Source: an uncultured Rhodospirillaceae bacterium
GTDB taxonomy: Bacteria > Pseudomonadota > Alphaproteobacteria > Azospirillales > Azospirillaceae
Direction: 5' to 3'
Assembly (NCBI GenBank): GCA_937927415.1
Contig: CALBDS010000044.1
Span: forward strand, 1-64,000
Length of the DNA: 64,000 nucleotides
Part shown: positions 15,737 through 24,514 of the stretch, one piece after another
Position numbering within the stretch: position 1 is the stretch's first letter
How the letters are laid out: every line of letters starts with the position of its first letter
The notes under the pieces: generated by a model
What the model was told of the DNA's origin: nothing
The model's input: the letters and a program-made list of their open reading frames with translations, nothing else
Databases searched by the model: none
Made by a program: the position numbers and the translations under genes

Positions 15737-17257
15737 TCAAAGCATCGACTTGATCGTTTTGATATCCGTGTCGATGTTTCCTAGTCTCGTATCGATCGCG
15801 CCGACCTTGGTATCAACCGCACTGTTGATATCGGTCTTCAGGGTGGTCAGCTTGGCATCGATTTCACCGACCAGTTCGGCCTTGTCCTTCTTGGCCTGGG
15901 CATCGCCCTGGGGGTTGACCTCGGTCTTGTAGCCAAGGAAACACTCGAACATATAACCGATATAGATGTCGGCGGTGGCGGCAAAGGTGATGGCCAGCGT
16001 TCCACCGAAGAAGTTCTCGTTGACGATGCCCAGATAATTGGAATTGGTGATCCCGAAGAAGTTCTCGTTCACGGCCGCCATGAAGCTGGACGTCACCGCA
16101 CCGTGATAGACTTCCTTGGTATTTCCCTTGGTGTAGGAATCCGAATCCCCTTCCGAATAAGACGTGGCATTGCCATAGGAAACGGAATCACTGTCGCCGT
16201 TGTTGTAGGAATAGGTGAAACCGTACATGGAACTGCGGGCTTCACCATAGAAGATCGAATCGTCAAAACCATAGAAGACGACGCGATCCGTGCCCCAATT
16301 GGTGGTGTAGGTATCACCGATGTAGGTGTTATAGAAATCGCCGTTGACGAAAAGATGCTGATCGCCCTGGATGTGCAGGTATTCGTCGCCTTCCACATAG
16401 CGGTAATCATTACCCACGACACGGGTGTGGCGGTCCTTTTGCACGACCTCGTGCAATTCACCATCGGTATAGTCCAGGCGCTGGCCGCGAGCGGTGATCG
16501 CCAGCATCGGCGACGTCGGGCTGTCGTCGAAAACGATTTCGTGATACTTGCCGCTGTAATCGGGGTCCTTGCTGTTGTCGCTTCCCCCCGCCGACGTTCC
16601 CGATCCTGATCCCGTGGCCGCGGCGGTTTTCGCACGGATCTTGGAACGGATGACCGAGCGCCAGAGGTTGCTGGTGGTGTCCGCTTCCTTCGGCCCCATG
16701 CCGGGCTTGTATTCGCTCTCGGTCGCATCATCGTCCGGCTGGGTGCGGAAGATGTCGTAGGCAGGCGCGGCAAACGATTTGCCGGTGGGGAAAGAGCCGA
16801 AGTTATACCCGTTGAAGCCGGTGACCGTACGGGTGAAGTTACGATTGGCCTTGATCTTCTCGTGAGCGTTTTCCTTGGCGTCCGGTTCGATGTGATCGTT
16901 CCGGCTGCCGTCCGAGTAAGGCTTGAATTTCTCCAGGCCGTCCTTGACGTTGGCCAGCATCGCCTGGACTTTTTCGTCGTCGGTCGGGTTATAGACCGTA
17001 TGACGGGTGTTGTTGGCGCGGGAATTCAGGCTGCCGATGACGACGGGGGAGTTGGCGGTGTTGGAGGGGTAGAGCAGGACCACCGTATCGCCCTTGCGGG
17101 GCGTGAACCGCACACCGAAACTGTCCCCGGCCCACAGCTGCGCCACATCGGCCCACACGGTATGGGTGGGATCGTTGATGAAGTTCGGCAGGACCTCGAC
17201 CCGCCCGGACGTGTCCGGAGTCTCGGATTGGACGACACCCAATTCGATCTGGGACAT
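15737..17257 (-). CDS. gp5-like spike protein (C-terminal half of a split VgrG)
   Basis: 506 residues from ATG 17257, with AGGAGA 9 nt upstream; the GTG at 17266 abuts that site and is rejected. Residues ~5-85 are the gp5/VgrG OB-fold (IELGVVQSETPDTSGRVEV; VADVAQLWAGDSFGVRFTPR-like; KGDTVVLLYPSNTANSPVVI). Residues ~260-440 are short beta-repeats rich in Tyr, Asn, Gly, Asp and Ser (EGDEYLHIQGDQHLFVNGDF; then YGNATSYSEGDSDSYTKGN), matching a trimeric beta-helix needle. Residues ~455-506 switch to a coiled coil (LVGEIDAKLTTLKTDINSAV). No gp27-like hub is in the chain; it is encoded by the gene just upstream. G+C looks lower than in flanking genes. Confidence 0.82.
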   Translation of the reverse strand: MSQIELGVVQSETPDTSGRVEVLPNFINDPTHTVWADVAQLWAGDSFGVRFTPRKGDTVVLLYPSNTANSPVVIGSLNSRANNTRHTVYNPTDDEKVQAMLANVKDGLEKFKPYSDGSRNDHIEPDAKENAHEKIKANRNFTRTVTGFNGYNFGSFPTGKSFAAPAYDIFRTQPDDDATESEYKPGMGPKEADTTSNLWRSVIRSKIRAKTAAATGSGSGTSAGGSDNSKDPDYSGKYHEIVFDDSPTSPMLAITARGQRLDYTDGELHEVVQKDRHTRVVGNDYRYVEGDEYLHIQGDQHLFVNGDFYNTYIGDTYTTNWGTDRVVFYGFDDSIFYGEARSSMYGFTYSYNNGDSDSVSYGNATSYSEGDSDSYTKGNTKEVYHGAVTSSFMAAVNENFFGITNSNYLGIVNENFFGGTLAITFAATADIYIGYMFECFLGYKTEVNPQGDAQAKKDKAELVGEIDAKLTTLKTDINSAVDTKVGAIDTRLGNIDTDIKTIKSML

Positions 17258-17310
17258 GACACTCACTCTCCTGTTCGCGGCGCTGCGGCGGCTGGGACGG
17301 TTCGGGGCAA

Positions 17311-18414
17311 TCAGGCGTCTTGCAGATGCCGCAGATACGTCAGCATTTCACCCAGCGGGGTGATCTGGTTGTCGTCGAAATCCTGCTGGTCGGAGGGCAG
17401 CAGCGGAACATAGCGGCTGGCCGCCGGGAAGGCGACGAATTCGTTGTGATAGCCATCCTTGCCGATGCGGTGGCGGACGCGCTTGAGCACGAAGCTGCCC
17501 TTGACCTCATCACGCGCCGATCCGGTCAACTGGACCGTGTAGCCCGGCACCAGATTGGGGCAATAGCTGCGGCCGCGCAGCACCACGGCGGAGGATTCGA
17601 ACGAAGCCTGCCGCTGGTCGTTCATGGCTTCCAGATGCTCGACGCTGGAAGCACTGCCCTTGGTCCATTCATAGGGCAGGTCGTAATCGGCGCCGCTGGT
17701 CGATGTGGCGGGCAGCCGCAGCAGGTCGTGGGTGTGCAGGGGGATGGTGACCAGACGGCTGGGAACCACGCGGTGTTCCAGCGAGCAACTGTCCACCTCG
17801 TCGGGGCGGCGGCGGTCGGACGCCGAATAGCCGTGCCGCAGCGTTACGTTGGACGAGGAGAACGGCATCGTGGAATCCTGAATCATCATCAGGCTTCCGG
17901 CCTCGCTGTGTTGGTAATAGTAAAAAATGCCTTCCTCGGCCATCAATTGGCGAATGAAGTTGTAAGAAGAAACACTGCTTTGGGTGAAAAATTCATACTG
18001 ATGATAGGTCCCGACCGTCAGGAATTTACGGTTGGAGATGCGGTGATCGTCGAGAACCGTCTCGATCATGTCGATGGCGGTCTTGCTGTGGAAAATCCGG
18101 CTGCACCGCGTCATGCGCAGCAGGCTGAAATTCGGCACGATCTTGAAGCAATAGAAGGCGTGGCGCGGGTTGGTTCCCAGAAAGGTGGCCGACAGAACCA
18201 CACCGCTGAAGTAACGCTTCGGCATGGTATCGGCCTGCAAAACCAGCGTGGCCGGCGCGTTCACGAAAGGCTTCAGAGGGAGGGAGTGATTCGGCGACTG
18301 AATGTAGACCGAGAAGAGGTAATCGCCGAACAGCGATTCCTCGCCCTCGAACCCCACCACCTGAAAATCCGTGCCGATACCAACCAAATTGAGATCGATG
18401 GTCAGTGGGTTCAT
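17311..18414 (-). CDS. gp27-like baseplate hub (N-terminal half of a split VgrG)
   Basis: 367 residues from ATG 18414. The in-frame start at 18471 adds a Pro-rich 19 residues and is less likely; neither has a strong SD. Hub hallmarks of the VgrG/phage gpD/Pvc8 family are FEGEESLFGDYLFSVYIQSP near the N terminus, CSRIFHSKTAIDMIETVLDD and SSYNFIRQLMAEEGIFYYYQ in the middle, and FESSAVVLRGRSYCPNLVPG before a final beta-domain (FVLKRVRHRI). It ends in LTYLRHLQDA without the gp5 OB-fold. The gp5-like gene starts 53 bp later with its own ribosome site. It appears to be the first gene of the minus-strand run. Confidence 0.85.
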   Translation of the reverse strand: MNPLTIDLNLVGIGTDFQVVGFEGEESLFGDYLFSVYIQSPNHSLPLKPFVNAPATLVLQADTMPKRYFSGVVLSATFLGTNPRHAFYCFKIVPNFSLLRMTRCSRIFHSKTAIDMIETVLDDHRISNRKFLTVGTYHQYEFFTQSSVSSYNFIRQLMAEEGIFYYYQHSEAGSLMMIQDSTMPFSSSNVTLRHGYSASDRRRPDEVDSCSLEHRVVPSRLVTIPLHTHDLLRLPATSTSGADYDLPYEWTKGSASSVEHLEAMNDQRQASFESSAVVLRGRSYCPNLVPGYTVQLTGSARDEVKGSFVLKRVRHRIGKDGYHNEFVAFPAASRYVPLLPSDQQDFDDNQITPLGEMLTYLRHLQDA

Positions 18415-18994
18415 GGTCGCAAGGTCCGTGGCAGGGTTGGGGGTGGCGGGCAAGCCGGGGAATGGCGCCATGCCGGTTGCGCCCGTGTGGCTTCCGCTTT
18501 CACGGGTTGGCCGGTCATGTTAAACATCCTTACGTCGCATACTACGGATAATCACGCTGACAAAAGAATTTATCGTTCTTTATCTGACGAAAATCCCCCG
18601 GCGGCCGGTCGGGCAGGGGGCCGTCCCGATAAAACGACACGGGGCGGAAATTCAATATTCTCTCCGGTGCCAACCGAAAATCCAACAGCCACCGATGATT
18701 GAGGCGATATACCCACAATAACTATTCTTAATATTAGGACCTCAAGGATAATCTTGCCTTTCGACCTTTTTTGGCGGGAATTGTTGGCCGATAAACGGGC
18801 GAAGGAACGTGGCTCAACACAAGCTTTTGTCGCGGCCGATAAATCGTATAATCAATCTTATGGAAAATCAAGTTGGTCGGATTGGACAGGGGGTTGATTG
18901 GGCGCGCCCGCGGTCCGACATCACCTCGGCATGGGATCCGCCGGATCCCCGCGTGACGGAAACCAGGATTGGCACCGACGGAGGGGTTGTGGGA
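18415..18994. promoter_or_regulatory. Divergent intergenic region between the spike hub gene and msrP
   Basis: About 580 bp with no convincing gene. An in-frame extension of msrP back to 18809 exists but looks non-coding-derived and lacks msrP family similarity. Positions ~18520-18800 are the most A+T-rich stretch of this half of the window (e.g. TTTATCGTTCTTTATCTGAC near 18570, AATAACTATTCTTAATATTA near 18715), a natural place for the promoter of the injection operon (leftward) and possibly msrPQ (rightward). I could not fix -35/-10 boxes with confidence. Confidence 0.5.
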
Positions 18995-19933
18995 ATGCTC
19001 ATCGTCTCCAAAGCCGCATCACACCTGTCGGAGAACGAGGTGACCCCGCGCGGCCATGTGCTGTCCCGGCGCTCGGTCCTGGCCGGAGGAGCCGCCGCCC
19101 TTGCCATGGGCAGCGCGCCGCTTCAGGCCGGGGCCACGGCCTTCACGGTTCAGACCACCGTCCGGCCCACCGACACCGCCGCCGACGCGGTGACACCGCT
19201 CAAATCGGCCACCACCTACAACAATTTCTATGAATTCGGGCCGGGCAAAAGCGACCCGTCCCGTTATGCCGGCAAGCTCCCCCTGCGCCCCTGGCAGGTG
19301 GTGGTCGATGGTGAAGCCGGCAAACCCGCCACCTTCGGCATCGACGATCTGCTGCGTTTTCCGCTGGAGGAGCGCATCTACCGGCTGCGCTGCGTGGAGG
19401 GCTGGTCCATGGTGATCCCCTGGACCGGCTTTCCCCTGGCCGAACTGCTGAAACGGGTGGAGCCGACCGCCAAGGCCAGATACGTGGCCTTTCAGACCGC
19501 GCTCGACCCGCAATCCATGCCGGGGGTGATGTATCCCATTCTCGACTGGCCCTATGTGGAGGGTCTGCGGCTGGACGAGGCCATGCACCCACTGACCCTG
19601 ATGGCGGTCGGCATGTACGGCGACCCGCTGCCCAGCCCGAACGGCGCGCCGATCCGGCTGGTGGTTCCATGGAAATACGGTTTCAAATCCATCAAGTCGG
19701 TGGTCCGCATCACCCTGGTGAAGGAACAGCCCCCCACCGCCTGGAACCGCTTGCAGCCCGATGAGTACGGTTTCTACGCCAACGTGAACCCCGAGGTCAG
19801 CCACCCCCGTTGGAGCCAGGCCACCGAGCGGCGGGTGGGCGATTTCTTCCGCCGCAAGACCCTGCCCTTCAACGGGTACGGCGACGAGGTGGCCGCGCTT
19901 TACCGCGGCATGGACCTGCGGACCTATTATTGA
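18995..19933 (+). CDS. msrP: Protein-methionine-sulfoxide reductase catalytic subunit MsrP
   Basis: 312 residues from ATG 18995, with GGAGGGG upstream; the family length is ~320-330. A twin-arginine signal (LSRRSVLAGG, Arg25-Arg26) targets the folded Mo-cofactor protein to the periplasm. The oxidoreductase/sulfite-oxidase fold follows: LRPWQVVVDGEAGKP, then RLRCVEGWSMVIPWTGFPL with Cys133 as the expected molybdenum ligand, then VVPWKYGFKSIKSVVRI and YGFYANVNPEVSHPRWSQA. It reduces methionine sulfoxide in periplasmic proteins, taking electrons from MsrQ, which starts 13 bp downstream. Confidence 0.96.
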   Translation: MLIVSKAASHLSENEVTPRGHVLSRRSVLAGGAAALAMGSAPLQAGATAFTVQTTVRPTDTAADAVTPLKSATTYNNFYEFGPGKSDPSRYAGKLPLRPWQVVVDGEAGKPATFGIDDLLRFPLEERIYRLRCVEGWSMVIPWTGFPLAELLKRVEPTAKARYVAFQTALDPQSMPGVMYPILDWPYVEGLRLDEAMHPLTLMAVGMYGDPLPSPNGAPIRLVVPWKYGFKSIKSVVRITLVKEQPPTAWNRLQPDEYGFYANVNPEVSHPRWSQATERRVGDFFRRKTLPFNGYGDEVAALYRGMDLRTYY

Positions 19934-19946
19934 AGGGGATTGGCGG

Positions 19947-20603
19947 ATGTCCCCGGCAAAGACCGCCCTGACCGTCGCCCTGTCGTCCCGCTGGGCCAAG
20001 CCGGCGGTGTTCGCGGCCGCTCTGGTTCCCCTGGGCTGGACCGTGTGGCTCGCCTTTACCGACGGCCTCGGCCCCGAACCCGTGGCGGAGGCCGTGCGGC
20101 AGAGCGGGCTGTGGGCCATCCGTTTCCTGATGCTGGCGCTGGCGGTGACGCCGCTGCGGATCGTCACCGGCCTGCCCGTCCTGGCCCGATTCCGCCGGAT
20201 GATCGGGCTGTTCGCCTTTTTCTACGCCCTGCTCCACCTGCTGACCTATGTGGGGATCGACCAGTTCTTCGATTGGACGGCGGTGTGGCTGGACATCGTG
20301 AAGCGGCCCTACATCACCATCGGCATGGGCGGTTTCGTGGTTCTGCTGCTGCTGGCCGCCACCTCCACCGCCGGGATGGTGCGGCGGCTCGGCGGGCGGC
20401 GGTGGCGGGCGCTGCACAAGGGCGTGTTCGCCGCCGGTGTGGCGGGGTGCCTGCATTATGTCATGCTGGTGAAGGGCTGGCAGCCGGCCCCCTTCCTTTA
20501 CGTTGCCATTCTGCTGGTGCTGGTGGGGGTGCGCCTTGCCGCGGCGGTGCGCAGCCGTCCGCCACCCCACCGCCGCAAGGGGGAGCGCGTGGCGGTGACG
20601 TAA
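19947..20603 (+). CDS. msrQ: Heme-binding membrane subunit MsrQ
   Basis: 218 residues with about six membrane helices of the ferric-reductase-like domain. Family features are LMLALAVTPLRIVTGLPVLARFRRMIGLFAFFYALLHLLTYV (here split over helices 2-3) and histidines in ALLHLLTY, ALHKGVF and CLHYVMLV that would bind b-type heme. It passes quinol-derived electrons to MsrP. It starts 13 bp after msrP, so the two form one operon. Confidence 0.95.
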   Translation: MSPAKTALTVALSSRWAKPAVFAAALVPLGWTVWLAFTDGLGPEPVAEAVRQSGLWAIRFLMLALAVTPLRIVTGLPVLARFRRMIGLFAFFYALLHLLTYVGIDQFFDWTAVWLDIVKRPYITIGMGGFVVLLLLAATSTAGMVRRLGGRRWRALHKGVFAAGVAGCLHYVMLVKGWQPAPFLYVAILLVLVGVRLAAAVRSRPPPHRRKGERVAVT

Positions 20604-20693
20604 AAGAATCACGGATCTTGTGGGATCTTAAGGCGGTTCCGGCGCGTTCCCGCAAGCGGTGAAGCCACAGCCAGCCACCCACAGGGGATCCCC

Positions 20694-22892
20694 GTGCCCA
20701 TGCTGCTTCCTCCCGTCCAGCCGAGCCACACCGCCCCGCTGTCCACCGCCGCGGCACCCGCCCTGCCCCGCGCGCGCATCCGCGAAGGCCTGCCCTACCC
20801 TCTCGGCGCCACTTGGGACGGTCTGGGGGTCAACTTCGCCCTGTTCTCGGCCAACGCCACCCGGGTGGAGCTGTGCCTGTTCGACCGTGACGGCCGGCGG
20901 GAGCTGGAGCGGATCGAGTTGCCGGAGTACACGGACGAGGTGTGGCATGGCTATCTGCCCGACGCCCGCCCCGGAACCGTTTATGGCTACCGCGTGCATG
21001 GCCCCTACGAGCCGCGGGCCGGGCACCGCTTCAACCCGCACAAGCTGCTGCTCGACCCCTATGCCAAGGCGCTGGTAGGGCCGTTCCGCTGGTCGGACGC
21101 CCATTTCGGCTACCGCGTCGGCTCGCCGCGCGGGGACCTGTCGTTCGACCGGCGGGACAACGCGGCGGGGATGCCCAAATGCGTGGTGGTCGATCCCGCC
21201 TTCACCTGGGGCCAGGACCGTTCGCCGATGGTGCCGTGGGAAAAGACCATCCTGTATGAGACCCATCTGCGCGGATTCACCATGACCCACCCGGCGGTGC
21301 CGCCGCAATTCCGCGGCGGTTTCGCCGGCATGGCCCAGCCGGAGGTGGTGGACTATATCCGCTCCCTTGGGGTGACCTCGGTGGAGTTGCTGCCGGTCCA
21401 TGCCTTCATCGACGACCGCATGCTGATCGAACGGGGGCTGCGCAATTACTGGGGCTACAACTCCATCGGCTTTTTCGCGCCGGACCCCCGCTATCTCTCC
21501 ACCGGCGCCATTTACGAGGTCAAGGAGATGGTCGCCCGCTATCACGAGGCGGGGATCGAGGTGATCCTGGATGTGGTCTACAACCACACCGCCGAGGGCA
21601 ACGAGATGGGGCCGACGCTGTCGTTCAAGGGGATCGACAACGCGTCCTATTACCGGCTGGCGCCGGACCCGCGCTATTACATCAACGACACCGGCACCGG
21701 AAACACCCTGAACCTGTCCCACCCGCGGGTGCTGCAGATGGTCACCGACAGCCTGCGCTATTGGGTGACCGACATGCATGTGGACGGGTTCCGCTTCGAC
21801 CTTGCCACCATCCTGGGGCGCGAACCCCACGGTTTCGACCAGGGGGGCGGGTTCCTCGATTCCTGCCGCCAGGACCCGGTGCTGTCGCGGGTCAAGCTGA
21901 TCGCCGAGCCGTGGGACTGCGGCCCCGGCGGCTATCAGGTGGGCGGCTTTCCCCCCGGCTGGGCCGAATGGAACGACCGCTACCGGGACACCGTGCGCGC
22001 CTATTGGAAGGGAGACGAGGGCAAGCTGCCCGATCTGGCCGCCCGGCTGACCGCATCGGGGGACCTGTTCAACCGTCGGGGGCGCAAGCCGTGGGCGTCG
22101 GTGAATTTCGTCACCGCCCACGACGGCTTCACGCTGGCCGATCTCGTCTCCTACAACGACAAGCACAACGAGGCCAATGGGGAAGGCAACCGCGACGGCC
22201 ACGCCCACAACCTGTCCTGGAACCATGGCGCCGAGGGGCCGACCGACGACCCCGCCATCGCAGCACTGCGCCGGCAGCAGATGCGCAACCTGCTGGCCAC
22301 CCTGCTGCTGTCGCAGGGAACGCCCATGATCCTGGCCGGCGACGAGTTCGCCCGCACCCAGAACGGTAACAACAACGCCTATTGCCAGGATAACCCCCTG
22401 TCGTGGATCGACTGGGCGGCCATCGACGACGAAGGGCGGAAGATGACCGATTTCGTCCGTCAGCTCATCGCCCTGCGCCAGAGCCACCCGCTTCTTCGCC
22501 GCGGCCGCTTCTTCGCCGGCGTCTACAACCCCGACCTGGACGTGAAGGATGTGACCTGGATCACCCCGGCGGGCATGGAGAAGACCACCGAACAGTGGCA
22601 TGATCCGCTGGCCCGCTGTCTGGGCATGCTGATGGACGGGCGGGCGCAGCCCACCGGCATCCGCAAGCCGGGGGTGGAATCCACGCTGCTTCTGATCGTC
22701 AACGCCCATCACGATATCGTGCCCTTTACCCTGCCCGCTGTGCAGGGGGGTGGTCGATGGGTGCGGCTGCTCGACACCGCCGACCCCGACGGTGCGGCCA
22801 TCCATGCCGTTCACAGCGGCACCACGGTGCCGGTGGTCGGACGGTCGCTGCTGCTGCTGGAACGGTTGCCCGAGCGCAAAGCTCACGGATAG
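20694..22892 (+). CDS. glgX: Glycogen debranching enzyme GlgX
   Basis: 732 residues, the size of GlgX/isoamylase-type enzymes. An N-terminal CBM48 (YPLGATWDGLGVNFALFSAN, about residues 35-130) precedes the GH13 barrel. Motifs are VILDVVYNHTAEGNEMGP, GFRFDLATILGR (catalytic nucleophile Asp), LIAEPWDCGPGGYQVG (acid/base Glu) and NFVTAHDGFTLADLVSYND (stabilising His-Asp). It hydrolyses alpha-1,6 branches of phosphorylase-limit glycogen. The start ATG at 20694 or the second Met two codons later cannot be separated. No other glycogen genes are in the window; it follows msrPQ after 90 bp and probably has its own promoter. Confidence 0.94.
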   Translation: MPMLLPPVQPSHTAPLSTAAAPALPRARIREGLPYPLGATWDGLGVNFALFSANATRVELCLFDRDGRRELERIELPEYTDEVWHGYLPDARPGTVYGYRVHGPYEPRAGHRFNPHKLLLDPYAKALVGPFRWSDAHFGYRVGSPRGDLSFDRRDNAAGMPKCVVVDPAFTWGQDRSPMVPWEKTILYETHLRGFTMTHPAVPPQFRGGFAGMAQPEVVDYIRSLGVTSVELLPVHAFIDDRMLIERGLRNYWGYNSIGFFAPDPRYLSTGAIYEVKEMVARYHEAGIEVILDVVYNHTAEGNEMGPTLSFKGIDNASYYRLAPDPRYYINDTGTGNTLNLSHPRVLQMVTDSLRYWVTDMHVDGFRFDLATILGREPHGFDQGGGFLDSCRQDPVLSRVKLIAEPWDCGPGGYQVGGFPPGWAEWNDRYRDTVRAYWKGDEGKLPDLAARLTASGDLFNRRGRKPWASVNFVTAHDGFTLADLVSYNDKHNEANGEGNRDGHAHNLSWNHGAEGPTDDPAIAALRRQQMRNLLATLLLSQGTPMILAGDEFARTQNGNNNAYCQDNPLSWIDWAAIDDEGRKMTDFVRQLIALRQSHPLLRRGRFFAGVYNPDLDVKDVTWITPAGMEKTTEQWHDPLARCLGMLMDGRAQPTGIRKPGVESTLLLIVNAHHDIVPFTLPAVQGGGRWVRLLDTADPDGAAIHAVHSGTTVPVVGRSLLLLERLPERKAHG

Positions 22893-23037
22893 CCGGGGCC
22901 GCCGCCGCGGGTGCGGCGAAATGGCGCATCTGAATAAATCCAATTTTACATAAATGACATAAAATCGGGAATGGGGGCTGATACCCTGCCGCTGTTCCGC
23001 CCACCAAGCGCATCAATGATGCCCCAGGAGAGAGCGT

Positions 23038-23247
23038 ATGGGAGAGATCCATTTTCTGCGCTTTCTGATCGATGCGGAGCGTGACCCGGACCTGCGCGCC
23101 GCGCTGCGGCGGTCGGCCCGTCACCTGCGCTCGGTCAGCGATCTGGCGGATTTCGCCCGCGGGCGGGGGTATGTCTTCGATCCTCATGATGTTCCGGTGG
23201 AGGCGGCGCAGCGGTCGGTGCTTGGCGGCCACCATCCTGCGGCATAA
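23038..23247 (+). CDS. Nif11-domain small protein
   Basis: 69 residues with a strong site (CAGGAGAG) 6-10 nt before ATG. The sequence HFLRFLIDAERDPDLRAALR followed by VSDLADFARGRGYVFDPHD matches the Nif11 domain pattern (FL..l..D..L...l, then lA...G..F...el). Nif11 proteins were first seen near nitrogen-fixation genes and also serve as leader peptides for RiPPs. Here the chain ends with VLGG and five more residues (HHPAA), recalling a double-glycine cleavage site but leaving no real core peptide. No RiPP enzymes or transporter lie nearby, so a stand-alone Nif11 protein is more likely. The A+T-rich 22940-22990 stretch upstream probably holds its promoter. Confidence 0.72.
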   Translation: MGEIHFLRFLIDAERDPDLRAALRRSARHLRSVSDLADFARGRGYVFDPHDVPVEAAQRSVLGGHHPAA

Positions 23248-23407
23248 AGGCCACGCCCCAGCCGGACATGAGCGGGGTGCGCGCTTTCCGATTCTCAATG
23301 AACGGCATTCGTATAGAATGTCGAATATCAACGCGGGCGAGCGCCGATCCGGCCTTCGCCTTTCCCCATTGCGCCATCGCCAGCCGGCCCCAAGGACCGC
23401 GGACGCC

Positions 23408-24514
23408 ATGCAAGGCACCGTTATCTACGCCCCCGCCACCTTCGAGGAACGGGGTGTCGCCGTGTCCTTCACCACACCGCTTCTGTCCCAGACCCGCGTG
23501 CGGGTGGACGAACGCCGCCGGCTGGAGGTGTTGATCCCCTCTTTCTCCGAGGGCAAGGGGATCTATGTGGTTCCGTGGAAGGTGGTGCCGGAGATGGTGG
23601 CCATGACCGTCCACGACCGTTATCTGCATGAACAGATCGTGCGGCTGGCCGCCTGCTCGCCGCAGGAGATCCGCAGCGCCCAACTACGCGCCGCCCGTTC
23701 GGGGCTGGCCGGGCCGGAGGGCGCCAAGGCCGCCCGCGTCACCCTGGCCGAGGATCAGAAGTACCGCGCGCTCACCAACGTCCTGCTGATCGTGGAGGTG
23801 CTGCGCGCCGCCGGGCTGGAATCCGCCGACCTCGTGCGCTCCGGCCTCGACAGCAAGGAGATGGAGGCGCTGACCCGCAGTTACCTGACGCGGGCGGCGG
23901 CGTCCTTCGCCATCGACCCGGCCCAGCTTTACGAACGCATCGCCACCCTGGCGGAGGTGGTGTGGCCCATCGGTCTGGTCCACGCCCCCGAACCGGGGCG
24001 GCTGCGCCGTCGGCTCCGCGGGCTGGCCGATTTCCGCGACAGCCTGAACCAGTGGGCTGACGAGCATCCGTGCGACGCCGCCCCGGTGGCACGCTTCTGC
24101 GCCTCGGTCGCCACCCACACGCTGGGCCGCGGGGAAGAGTTGCTGGCCGATTTCGACCGGCGGGCGCGGGCCATCGGCACCATGATCCGCGACTGGGCCA
24201 CGCAGAGCGCCATTTTCCGCGAGGATTCGGAAAAGCTGACGTGGCTGGCCGACGGCTGGGATTTCATCCTGGGTGCCTGGAACGACGCCCAGACCCGCGA
24301 CGACCTGCAGGAACAGGCGATGACGGTCAACGAGATCTTCCGCATCCTGCCGCTGTTGCCGACCACCGAAACCGCCCGCGACCAGCATGCCGAAGCCTGT
24401 TCGGTCATGGCCCAGCACCGCCGTTCGGTCCGGGCCTATGAAGACTGGCGCACCGGCGTTCTGGACACCGAAGCCGTGCACCGCATCGAAGCCATCAAGG
24501 CCAAGGCCGCATGA
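23408..24514 (+). CDS. Unrecognised protein, first gene of HNH cassette
   Basis: 368 residues from ATG 23408; longer in-frame upstream sequence is Arg/Pro-rich shadow covering the Nif11 gene. I do not recognise the family. It begins with a beta-rich segment (TVIYAPATFEERGVAVSFTT; VRVDERRRLEVLIPSFSEGK; IYVVPWKVVPEMVAMTVHDR) of ~85 residues. The remainder is predominantly alpha-helical, with YERIATLAEVVWPIGLVH and WLADGWDFILGAWNDAQTRD. No signal peptide, membrane segment or nuclease/ATPase motif is visible, so it is probably cytosolic. It overlaps the next gene by 4 bp (ATGA), showing coupling. A TATAGAAT sequence at ~23310 could be part of a promoter. Confidence 0.72.
   Translation: MQGTVIYAPATFEERGVAVSFTTPLLSQTRVRVDERRRLEVLIPSFSEGKGIYVVPWKVVPEMVAMTVHDRYLHEQIVRLAACSPQEIRSAQLRAARSGLAGPEGAKAARVTLAEDQKYRALTNVLLIVEVLRAAGLESADLVRSGLDSKEMEALTRSYLTRAAASFAIDPAQLYERIATLAEVVWPIGLVHAPEPGRLRRRLRGLADFRDSLNQWADEHPCDAAPVARFCASVATHTLGRGEELLADFDRRARAIGTMIRDWATQSAIFREDSEKLTWLADGWDFILGAWNDAQTRDDLQEQAMTVNEIFRILPLLPTTETARDQHAEACSVMAQHRRSVRAYEDWRTGVLDTEAVHRIEAIKAKAA

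Noticed and set aside
12991..15753. Long plus-strand frames opposite the pentapeptide genes
   Set aside because: They show periodic Gln/Gly/Arg patterns that are the reverse complement of the pentapeptide repeats, not an independent repeat protein.
17258..17310. Frameshift explanation for the split VgrG
   Set aside because: The hub has its own stop and the spike has an independent AGGAGA-ATG start 53 bp later, with an OB-fold beginning normally, so a single broken gene is unlikely.
18809..18994. N-terminal extension of MsrP to 18809
   Set aside because: The added 62 residues have no similarity to MsrP, would bury the Tat signal inside the protein, and the good ribosome site is at 18995.
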